DNA of 64,000 nucleotides, taken from Orychophragmus violaceus. Lineage: Eukaryota > Streptophyta > Magnoliopsida > Brassicales > Brassicaceae. The notes under the pieces are model-generated. The model was given only the letters and a program-made list of their open reading frames with translations. It searched no databases and had not been told where the DNA came from. The DNA lies in contig CM058231.1 of NCBI GenBank assembly GCA_030180135.1, forward strand, positions 28,957,034 to 29,021,033. The letters run 5' to 3'. The translations under genes and the position numbers were made by a program. Numbering within the stretch: position 1 is the stretch's first letter; the number at the start of each line of letters is the position of its first letter. Shown one piece after another: positions 47,586-56,630 of the stretch.

Positions 47586-48935
47586 CACTAATCAGATTTT
47601 ACTCTCCATCATATGGTTAGAGAAGTATTGTATCGGCTACACTCCTGGTAAACAAAGGACTATTCAAAAAGGTGGAAGTTGGGACAATCATTTCAGTATG
47701 AACGACCCTTGGATCCCATCCACTCGCCCGAGGCCACCCATCTGCAAAAACATTAATCATGACCCTACACTTAGTGTGAATCAACTGATTGATACATCTA
47801 TCTCTACGTGGAATATTCTGATGATTCGAAAGATTATACAACCGCAGGATGCTGCATTATTGCCAGTATGCCCATCAGTACATATCTCAGACCAAACACA
47901 TTTGGGTGGAACTTCACGAAACAAAAAGTACACGGTGAAATAAGGTGAAAAGAGATATTCCCAATAAAGGACTAGTAACACCTTTTTGGGACCAGATGTA
48001 AAGACATTACATGCATATTCATGAAAACTAAAATGTCCACCCAAGCTAAAGTATTTTATATGACAAGAAATTTATGGATGTTTATTGGTGACAAACAATT
48101 TGAAATCTAGAGGGGCCAAATGTGACATACAATGTCCCAGATATGGACTGGAGGAAGAAACAATAAACCACGCCTTTTTGAATGCCCACCAGCTCTTCAG
48201 ACAAGCTTTATCTCGAATTCCCTCGAATTTGGGAATATTCTTCATGTGTTCGGTTTATACATATATAGATTATCTATTATAGCGGTTATAAGATGATCAA
48301 AGAATTGACTGCTTCCCATAGATATTATGGTATTTTTGGAAAAATATAAATGATAAAAATTCCAAAAATATAGATCGAATCCTCAGAAAATATTAAGGAT
48401 AGCAAAAACGGAATATGTAACATGGGAAGAAGACCAATTAAGTTGTAATCAAAGGTTAATACAGAGTCACCTGGTAAGGGAATGAATCAGACTCAACATG
48501 GACAATGGTGTTACATCGATGGACCATCGAAGGAAGGTGATGTGTACTCATTCCAAGGTTGGTATAGTTTCTTTGAAGGAGGCATGAATGTAATGATGAG
48601 AGCAACAAATATTTGTAGTAGTCTCTCGGCACTACACGCAGAATTCGAAGCTTTAATATGGGTTATGGAATGCATAAAAATTTTCAATCAAGAGAAAATT
48701 GTTTTCGCAATAGACTGCTATGAGTTGGTAAATATGGTGTCTGAACCAAAGACATGTGTTTGCAATCCATTGGAGGAGCTCTGACGGAAGGAGTTTTTTT
48801 ACGACCTACGGAATTTATTGGATCCCATGAACAAAAAATACAAAGGTAAATAAGCTTGTAAGGAGTGCTCGTATTCAACCATCTCATAATGTCCATATTA
48901 GTCCAGAAGTATTGACTTGGATGATGGAATCATTT
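47586..48935 (+). pseudogene. LINE 3' fragment related to LINE-2
   Basis: A degraded copy of the 3' third of the same LINE family as LINE-2. WDNHFSMNDPWIPSTRPRP corresponds to the stretch near 40520 of LINE-2. NNLKSRGAKCDIQCPRYGLEEETINH is its zf-RVT region (about 48100-48170). 48482..48784 is an RNase H-like domain (CYIDGPSKEGD; AEFEALIWVME; FAIDCYELV), keeping two Asp and one Glu in the expected places. At least eight stops or shifts are present. No reverse transcriptase core remains, so it is 5'-truncated. Confidence 0.7.
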
Positions 48936-49591
48936 TAGTTCTTTTTCTTTTCCTTTGTTAACAGAACAAAAAGAATAAAAGCAATTTACTATAAAATGAA
49001 AATAGTAATTATTAAGAATAGAAAGAAAAATATGATAAAAAGTAGATTAAACGATAATAAAAACAAAAAAATATTAAAATATAAAAATAAGAAAATCAAT
49101 AAAATTAATGAAATATATACAGAAATTAAAAAAAAAAATCAGAATGATACATAAAAAATGTTGTTGTAATATTGTGATTTGAATGACTAAAAAATATAAA
49201 TAACAATAAATATATTTAAAAAAAAATTATAAAAGATTAAAAAGATAATAAAAAAAGATGAAGGGAATAAAATAAATTATTTTTTAAAAAGAAACAGGTA
49301 ACTCAAAAGAAGATTGAAAATAAAAAACCATGTAAATCATATTATTCATAACACGTATTAAAATAATACTCACATATTAGAATATGCTCTCTCTTGCGAA
49401 TGTATGATCATTAAAGCAAAGAAGAAAATATAAATTTGTAAATAAAAAACATATGAAAAATATTGATATTTAAAAAAAAAAAAAAAAAATATTAAAAATT
49501 TATAAAATAAAATAAAACTTGGGTATTAGTGCGATTCTCTCCTATACATATTGAACAAGTAAAAAAGTTGTCTTTGTCGAAGAGAAGAGTA
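48936..49591. other. Very AT-rich intergenic DNA
   Basis: About 650 bases dominated by A runs (for example near 49475-49490) with no gene or recognised element. Confidence 0.45.
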
Positions 49592-49761
49592 TATTATAAC
49601 CTCTATAAGTTAATATTTGATAAATCAATACATCGCTAAATTAATAGATTTCTGACTCCATATTAAGTTTTTTATCTAATTAATTTTTTGATAAATTAAT
49701 ATATCACTAAATGAATAAAACATCATGGTCCCGATATTATTAATTTATTGAAGTTTTACTG
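49592..49761. mobile_element. Emigrant-like MITE (pogo/mariner type)
   Basis: A 170-bp AT-rich segment flanked by TA (49590-49591 and 49762-49763). The right end, read inward on the minus strand, is CAGTAAAACTTCAATAAATT. The left end reads TATTATAACCTCTATAAGTT. Both resemble the terminal inverted repeat I recall for the Arabidopsis Emigrant family (CAGTAAAACCTCTATAAATT). Subterminal GATAAAT-type words also agree. The left terminus has decayed. Confidence 0.6.
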
Positions 49762-49763
49762 TA

Positions 49764-50607
49764 TTTTCACGAAAAATTTGGATAGTAGCAAGTCACCTAT
49801 TCTCCGGCGCATTACAGATTGCAGCAAGTCGCCTATTTCTCATGTTGTAAAATCAAGTCCCAAAACAAAACGGTATAACAACAAAAACAAAACTAGGGTC
49901 GTAAAGCTTTAATTTAGACCGTTTATGATGAAGATTATGTAGTTAGGAGTTAGATTCTCCTTTGTGGTTTATGGTCTTTGCTTTTAAGTGTATTGGATTT
50001 TTTCTATCACGATTTCATCTATCTTCGTTCCTCTTCTGCTCGGATTGTAGGTCTTCTCGATAGTGATTATCTGAGTCTTTTTGTTCCGCATCTTCAGCTC
50101 TTTCCCCTCCTTTCATTGTTGGCGAGAGTTTCAATCGCCTTTTGAGTTTAATACTTATTTGCTTTCTTATTTTCCTCGTTTAAGTCTTATCTAGTTTTTT
50201 GGATTTATTGTTGTTTGGCTCCGAAAAAGTAATATTTGTCGGTTCTGGTCTCTCTTACAATTCTAAAGCTTTTGTTGTTCCCATAAAAAATTGTGCACCG
50301 TTTTCGATGTATTCGGCTTTGTATGAGAAATCATCTCTAATACCCTTATGGGCGAAATAGAAATCCCGGTTACCCCCTTTTGCTTTCTTGATTTAAAAAA
50401 ACAAAAATGATTAAAACAAATAAACAAACCCGACCACCCCGACCCACCGCCCGATCCGATCTCATCACCCGATCAGCTCGAGCAGCTCGCGGACCGGAAC
50501 CGGAACCGGGTTCGCGAACCCTCGTGATTCAGGGAGCTCCGCCGCTACCGCCGTCATTCTTAATCGCCGTCGTCAGAATCTAGATCCTTGGAACTGCGTT
50601 GGGTTTG
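49764..50607. other. Intergenic, ending in a CpG-rich segment
   Basis: No supported coding exon. The segment 50427-50560 is notably GC- and CpG-rich for this region (CCCGACCACCCCGACCCACC and onward) and directly precedes the minisatellite. It could be a 5' untranslated exon or promoter of an unrecognised transcript, but nothing downstream confirms that. Confidence 0.4.
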
Positions 50608-51190
50608 CTAAATTCGTGTTTTACCATTGGTTTGGGTCGATTAAGACTCTAAATTCGTGTTTTACCATTGGTTTGGGTCGATTAAGACTCAGTTTACCAT
50701 TGTTTTGGGTCGATTAGGGCTTGGTTTACCATTGTTTTGGGTCAATTCAGACTCTAAACTCGTGGTTTACCATTGTTTTGGGTCGATTAGGACTCTAAAT
50801 TCGTGTTTTACCATTGGTTTGGGTCGATTAAGACTCGATTTACCATTGTTTTGGGTCGATTAGGGCTTGGTTTACCATTGTTTTGGGTCGATTCAGACTC
50901 TAAATTCGTTGTTTACCATTGTTTTGGGTCGATTAGGACCCTAAGTTCGTGTTTTACTATTGGTTTGGGTCGATTAAGACTCGGTTTACCATTTTTTCGG
51001 GTCGATTAGGGCTTGGTTTACCATTGTTTTGGGTCAATTAGGACTCTAGATTTTTGTTTTACCATTGGTTTGGGTCGATTAAGACTCGGTTTACCATTGT
51101 TTTGGGTCGATTCAGACTATAAATTCATGGTTTACCATTGTTTTGGGTCGATTAGGACTCTAAATCGTGTTTACCATTGTTGTGGACTCA
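50608..51190. repeat. Minisatellite with 146-bp higher-order period
   Basis: About sixteen copies of a 30-42-bp unit with core TTTACCATTGTTTTGGGTCG, ending in ATTAGG-ACTC or ATTAAGACTC. Units occur in a repeating order of four variants: long with GGTTTGGG, short, GCTTGG-type, then long with TTTTGGG. This gives a 146-bp higher-order repeat of which nearly four are present. Open frames across it are a by-product of the period. Degeneration increases towards the right end. Confidence 0.85.
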
Positions 51191-51742
51191 TGGGATTTGA
51201 ATCGTAGTGCACTATATGTAAATTAAAACCCGAAACTGAACCAATTTTAATGTTCATGCAATAGTAGAACTATGTATAACTAGTAGAACTCGTATTGTAT
51301 ATTTGATTGATGCACGGTAATACTGGTAATACTAGTATTACTATGAGAATTGTGAAATTTTAAAAATTATAATAACAAGTATCATACTAACAAAATCTAA
51401 ATTAATCAACATAAAACTACCAGATTTATAAGTTCGTCGAATTATATGTTAATCGACTAAATGGACATATAATGAAAGAAACAACACTATATTGATCTTA
51501 TACTTTTAAGATCACTTTGTAACTAAAAACCAAATAAGTAAGACATTTTTATAAAAATGAATATTTTAAACAAATTATTGTATACGACAGTCATAATTAC
51601 ATATTAATCGATTTATATCGATTGTAAAACTACAAAAACACAATTTTAGATTATGTAATACTAAATAAACTAAATACAATAAAAAGTAGAACTATTTGCA
51701 AATTCCGTAAAACTAATATCTTAGGTAAAACTATGTGTTAAG
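51191..51742. other. AT-rich upstream DNA
   Basis: About 550 bases of AT-rich DNA between the minisatellite and the promoter of the F-box-like gene. Nothing recognisable was seen. Confidence 0.45.
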
Positions 51743-51756
51743 TTTTGGCGCCAAAA
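51743..51756. promoter_or_regulatory. Perfect E2F-type palindrome
   Basis: TTTTGGCGCCAAAA, a 14-bp perfect palindrome containing TTTGGCGCCAAA, fits the consensus for E2F/DP sites (TTTSGCGCSAAA). It lies about 370 bases before the F-box-like start codon. A half-like TTTGGCGTTT follows at about 51809. The regulatory role is inferred from the consensus only. Confidence 0.5.
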
Positions 51757-52016
51757 ATTTCATCTTCTCTTTCTTACGGTTTCTCTGTATTTCTCTCTCA
51801 TAAACCGATTTGGCGTTTACGCTTCTCTATTAATATTGTCAAATCACAACGCTAATGGAGCCGTTTAATGCAGGGGACAAATAAGGCAAACAAGCCGTCG
51901 CTCTCAAACCCAAGAAAGATGCCATCATCATTACATGTCTCTGCGAATCCGGCGAACCGTAACGTCTCTGCGTCCATAAGACGCTACCCAAAAAATCGTG
52001 GGTCAAAAATCATTTC

Positions 52017-52024
52017 TATAAATA
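52017..52024 (+). promoter_or_regulatory. TATA box of the F-box-like gene
   Basis: TATAAATA, 106 bases before the ATG at 52130. It would give a start site near 52050 and a 5' untranslated leader of about 80 bases. Confidence 0.6.
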
Positions 52025-52129
52025 CTGAGACGATGATCTCATAACCATCAAGCAATAGAAGTTCTAAAATCAGAGAGAAATTCGAAAAACTGAGAGGTTT
52101 GAAAAACAGAGAATAACTCACCCATAACC

Positions 52130-52807
52130 ATGGCCAACAGGAGATCGATTGTGTCTCTGCAACAAGTCCCGATCGAAGTCCTCACCAAGGTCGTACAAAA
52201 AGTCGGCAAAGCTTCCTCCGCCGATTACTGCAACTTTAGAGCAACCTGCAAAATTATGAAAGAAGCCTCCAACAGTTCTGAAGTCCTCCATTCTCTCTGT
52301 CTCTCACCGCTGGTGAAGAATCCTCTCAATGAGTATAAGCACATGGCGTTTCTGAACAAATGCTTAGACCATGATAAATGTGTCGCTAACTTCGTGCAAG
52401 GTATTATCACTTACTTCGAAGAGGGAGATGTGAAAAGCGGAATGGCGTATTTAAGCAATGTCGCGTCTGGGGAGGGCGAGGATGAGATTTTGGAAGCTGC
52501 ATACCTATACAGTGTTCTGCGCTTCCTCCACGGCGATCCTCTAGAAGGTCCCTTTGATGAAATTGCTTTCAGGTACTGGCGGGAAGATGAGGAGGATTTG
52601 GTGGCCCGAGTTTGGAAGAACTTGAGGAAGATATTGCATGGAATCAGTGTGGATAAGAAGCCGGTTTATATGCAATCATTGCAGAGCAGAAGGCCTGATA
52701 GATCTTACCATATTCACGATTTGGAAATCGACTGCCCCGATTGCTTCATGTACAAACGGTGCATGAAGTTCTACTTCATGAATCAAAGTGTTCCTTATCT
52801 CCATTAA
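52130..52807 (+). CDS. F-box/Sel1-like protein, At2g35280 family
   Basis: An intact single-exon gene of 225 residues; the start ACCATGG is a strong plant context. The N-terminus (about 8-50; LQQVPIEVLTKVVQKVGKAS, then CNFRATCKIMKEA) is a divergent F-box. Residues about 75-150 form a Sel1-like helical region (NFVQGIITYFEEGDVKSGMA; ILEAAYLYSVLRFLHGD). The C-terminus has a cysteine motif CPDCFMYKRC near 203-212, typical of the family. By family analogy it may be an SCF substrate receptor; in this group that role is unproven. A TATA box and an E2F-like palindrome lie upstream, which suggests transcription, possibly tied to the cell cycle (inference). No introns or lesions are visible. A broken relative lies at 879..1505. 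Confidence 0.75.
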   Translation: MANRRSIVSLQQVPIEVLTKVVQKVGKASSADYCNFRATCKIMKEASNSSEVLHSLCLSPLVKNPLNEYKHMAFLNKCLDHDKCVANFVQGIITYFEEGDVKSGMAYLSNVASGEGEDEILEAAYLYSVLRFLHGDPLEGPFDEIAFRYWREDEEDLVARVWKNLRKILHGISVDKKPVYMQSLQSRRPDRSYHIHDLEIDCPDCFMYKRCMKFYFMNQSVPYLH

Positions 52808-52986
52808 TTTCTTCATGAATCAAAGTTCTACTCTATCTTTTTGTTTTAAATTTTTTGGCTATGTAGTACTCGTTTTTTGAAGAACATCTCAGAAGTACTC
52901 TTTTTAATATAGAATATCGTCTTTTATAATCTCTGGAATGTTATGTCTCCACCAATTTACATGAAAATCGAATTCAGAATCGAGTC

Positions 52987-53130
52987 GTTGTACCTAGTTT
53001 TACGAATAACCCAGAAAAACTAGAGTAGTTGTACCTAGTTTTACGAATAACCTAGAAAAACTAGAGTAGTTGTACCGAGTTTCACGAATAACCCAGAAAA
53101 ACTATAACCTAGTTTCACGAATATCCAGAA
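52987..53130. repeat. 41-bp tandem repeat, about 3.5 copies
   Basis: The unit begins GTTGTACCTAGTTTTACGAA, continues TAACCCAGAAAAACTAGAGTA, and starts at 52987, 53028 and 53069; a partial fourth copy runs to 53130. Copies differ by a few substitutions. It lies about 180 bases after the F-box-like stop codon. Confidence 0.8.
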
Positions 53131-53293
53131 ATAAAGTTCGAAAATAATTTTTAATTTTTAAAATGGGAAATAGAGTTTGAAAACACGCAGGTTAGATCCG
53201 ATAGGTTTGGACGGGTGGATAAAATCCAGGTATAAGTGTAATTTTGTTTACTTACTTTGGGTTTTTGGTAACTTAACCCATATTTTGGATTTT

Positions 53294-55226
53294 TTTTTAT
53301 TGAATCTAATGTTAAATTATATTCAAGAAAAAATCATACTCTTTACAAACGTTTTGTGAACTGTTTTAATGCATAAGAGAAAATTAAACTAATCTTCTAA
53401 AAGCCTCTTTGTTCGAACCAGGTACGAAGGCTGCCTTCGTATCTTTAATTTCCATCTCTTGTCATCGTAGATAGCCTATTCCTCACTGTGAGATCAATGG
53501 ACTTGACCATTGTTACTGCGGGTATCGGATTTTCTCCTTGCCTCCTGTTGTTCCTTTCACACCAAATCAAATAAACAGTTGCTTGAAACACATAGCGCAT
53601 TAGAAACTGTGGTATCCTCGGTTTGTTTGTTCTGCTCATTCGCTCCACAATGTTCTGCCACTGGTTTGTGTAGCTCGTTCCCATCACACCTCCTGCCATC
53701 TTCTCCCATACCTGTTTCGTATAAGGGCATAGGAAAAAGATATGGTCACGCGTTTCCTTTGGTTCAGAACAGAATGAGCATCCTAACTTATGAGTCCCCC
53801 CCCCCCATCGCTCCATTCGTTCGCCCGTCGAGAGCCTGTTTTTTGCTGCTAGCCAAGTTATAAAGGAGTATTTTGGTGTTGCAAATGTAAACCAAATGCC
53901 CTGATGCACAGTCCAGACAGCCCTACTATTTCGTATTTCCTCCCAAGTCTCCATTGAACTGAACTTTTCCTTGTACACTCCATTCTTTCCAAGCCATAAA
54001 GCTTTATCATCTTCATCCAGCATTTGACGGTGTTTGTGTTCTGCAATTTCCTTTTCGATCTGGATCAGTATTGGATACCGTTGTCTCCTTTGTCTCTCGC
54101 TTGACATGACATCTCCAAGTGTCTTGGTGATTGGAATACCGAGATCGATAAATCCTCTCTGCCCATGTCGGTCATATAGTATACCAAGGGTGGACCATGA
54201 GTCGTACCAGAAAGACACATGATTTTCGTTCATAACTTCCAGCTTGTAAAATATTTTAGCAAGGTCTCTTTATTTTAGCATCTTTTTCCATATCCAAGAT
54301 CCCGAAGATGATGCCTCAGGTAACGCCCAAAAGGAGCTAGCTCGTATCAAATATCTTTGAATCCACTTCTCCCATAAGGTGCCTTTGGTCGACAGAAATC
54401 TCCATATCAGCTTCAGAACATATACTTTGTTGACCTCTTCCAATGATTTCAGTCCCAATCCTCCTTCTCTCTTCGGTGAGCAGACTTCTAACCAAGAAAC
54501 TTTCGCTTTCTTGCTATTTAAATCTGGTCCATACCTCAAGAAGGCAGCGCATAATCTGTCAATCTCCTTGATACACGCTTTCAGAAGTCTAAACGCAGAC
54601 ATCCAAAAGTTTTTGAGACTGAATATGACAGAGCGGAGGAGTTGCAGCCTGCCCCCAAAAGATAGTTTGCATACAGTCCACGCTCCAATTTGTTGTTTAA
54701 TCCTTTCAAGCAAAGGAGAGTAATCCGCAGCTGTCATTCGCCTTGTGAGCAGAGGTAACCCAAGATATCTCACTGGTAGCATACCTTGTTTAAAAGGGAA
54801 TTCGCTTAAAATCTCCTCCTTAAGTGCTTCTTGATTTCCCGCCATATAGATTGTCAATTTTTCAATACTTATGTGCAAGCCCGAGAACTTGGCAAAGTCA
54901 TCAAAAAATTCCATCGTACCAGTAATAGACCTTCTGTTACCCTCAACAAAGACCATGAGATCATCAGCAAAACATAAATGAGTTAGATCCACCCCTTGGC
55001 AGTCCGGATGATATCCAATATTTCCTTCTCTTGCCACTAAATCCAGTTTCTTGGATAACACATTCATGCATATAACAAATAGGTAAGGTGATAGAGAACA
55101 ACCTTGTCTAAGGCCTCTAGTGCTTCCAAAGTATCCCGCCAACTCCCCGTTTACTTGAACCGAAAAGGAGGCAGAAGATATACAGAGCCGTATCCAATGT
55201 ATATATGTGTCCGGAAAATCTAATGT
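53294..55226 (-). mobile_element. LINE-3: 5'-truncated L1-type LINE
   Basis: A minus-strand LINE holding only the second half of reverse transcriptase, zf-RVT and the 3' untranslated region. A T-run at 53291-53299 (poly(A) on the element strand) marks the 3' end. The sequences CCATATTTTGGATTT (53279-53293) and CCATAATTCGGATTT (55227-55241) match at 13 of 15 positions and look like a decayed target-site duplication. 5' truncation is the usual fate of LINE copies. Confidence 0.7.
53445..55205 (-). pseudogene. LINE-3 reverse transcriptase C-terminal half and zf-RVT
   Basis: The frame starts inside reverse transcriptase (SVQVNGELAGYF, then GLRQGCSLSPYLF). It keeps the catalytic FADD (LTHLCFADDLMVF), then SPKREGGLGLKSL and the end of the fingers-palm region. 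A TAA at about 54268-54270 interrupts an otherwise continuous frame. The same frame goes on with MNENHVSFWYDSWS and the zf-RVT region (CSFCSEPKETRDHIFFLC), ending at 53445. Only this stop and the 5' truncation are obvious, so it is younger than LINE-1 and belongs to a different LINE family from LINE-2. Confidence 0.8.
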
Positions 55227-55344
55227 CCATAATTCGGATTTAAAATAATGTTAAAAGAAATTCAAGTTAGAACGGGGTCATTTCAACTTTAATTTTTGGC
55301 AATAGGGATATATGAGATTATGACCCGCTTTGTATTCCTCCTTA

Positions 55345-56285
55345 GAGCATCTCCAACCCCACACTATTTTTCACACTAAACGCTATTTTACAGTAAATTC
55401 TTCTCCAACCCCACACTATATCCCACACTAAAATAGTGTAAACCTATTTCTTACACTATTTTTAGCGTAAACCTATTTCTTACTCTATTTTAGTGTTAAA
55501 CTTTTTTATTTATAAAATGGTCCTTTAACTTTTAAATCTTTTATTTATACCTATAATAAATAATAAGTTTAATCATTATTAATTATAAAATTATTATTAA
55601 ATTATTAAAAATATTGAAATACAAAAATACCAAAAATTAAAATAAACAACATGAAAAATATTCAAATTTAAGATAAACAACATAAATAAATACAACACAC
55701 AAAATTATAACTTAATAATCCGGTAAGTCGCTTTCGATTCCTCCAAGATCGCTAAAGTACTGCCCGAACGAAGTAGATGAAGGATCTCCCTGTTGATTTC
55801 GTCCTTGATCATTCCCCTTTTGTAAAATCCGTGTTTGCTCGGATTGAATATGTGCACGGATGATAATATCCGGTTCCAAGAGTTTCTTGGTCGATTTAGA
55901 GAAATCAAAGATTGAGAAGCTCATTTTTCACTTCGAAATGCGTTAATCGATCATTTGTGGGGAAAATATAGTAAATGTGATATTTAAACTAAAATCTATT
56001 ATATTTTATTATTTTATATTATGTAATGTTATTTTATATTTAATTTAAATAATTTTATAATGTATAAGTTATAATATTATAATTCTAAAAAAATTTGCAA
56101 GAAAGAAATAAGTGGGGTTGAATTGTAAACTTTATAAATAAAAAGTATTAATAGTAAATAAAAAATAGAATATACTTAGAATATTTCATTTTTAGTGTGG
56201 AAAATAGAGTTGTATATTAGAGAGAAATCTAACTCTATTTTAGTGTCACACTATTTTAGTGTGAAATATAGTGTTTTACATGGTC
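55345..56285. mobile_element. Small PIF/Harbinger-like element
   Basis: 941 bp flanked by TTA (55342-55344 and 56286-56288), the 3-bp target typical of Harbinger elements. The left end reads GAGCATCTCCAACCC and the inverted right end GACCATGTAAAACAC. Subterminal CACACTAAAATAGTG palindrome-like words occur at both ends. Inside, the minus strand (55924 to 55712) encodes about 70 residues ending SFGQYFSDLGGIESDLPDY, which resembles short proteins I associate with Brassica Harbinger-type elements. No transposase is present, so it is non-autonomous. The terminal match is imperfect. Confidence 0.5.
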
Positions 56286-56288
56286 TTA

Positions 56289-56630
56289 GTTTTATTTTAT
56301 GTTGAATATATAAATAAAAAATCCAGTGAAGTAAAAAACAAAAACAAAACTATAAAACTTTATAAAACAATAACCATACAATTGTATAAATAAAACGAAA
56401 ATAGAGTTTTTTTTTTTTCTCGGAAACTTTGTTTTTGACTTGTCCTTGAAACCCTTGTTTGGTTTTCTTGCACGATCTTCTTCCTCGTCCCTCTTATTTG
56501 GTGAGCTTGAGATCCTGGTGTCATTAAATCCGTGCAATTCCTAGGTTGAAGATACCTGAAATTCGTAAATTGTCCCCGTAATTTGGGACGTTGTTGGTTG
56601 AAAGAAAGCAAGGAAAGATTTGGTGAGAAG
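56289..56630 (+). promoter_or_regulatory. Upstream region of first ARG1-type copy
   Basis: About 340 bases. The part 56440-56525 (GAAACCCTTGTTTGG, TTTTCTTGCAC, ATCTTCTTCC, CTCGTCCC) is clearly similar to 59388-59460 before the second copy. The tandem duplication therefore included at least the 5' leader. No obvious TATA box was seen. Confidence 0.5.

Noticed and set aside
50608..51190. Regular direct repeats suggesting a CRISPR-like array
   Set aside because: Units are head-to-tail with only degenerate variation and no unique spacers, the host is a plant, and the pattern is a minisatellite.
50657..51207. Series of about 65-codon frames rich in Gly, Leu and Phe
   Set aside because: They reflect the 146-bp period of the minisatellite and differ only by its variants.
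53794..53808. C-run in LINE-3 as a frameshift site
   Set aside because: The frame continues through the run (Gly-rich stretch before THKLGCSFC), so no frameshift is needed there.
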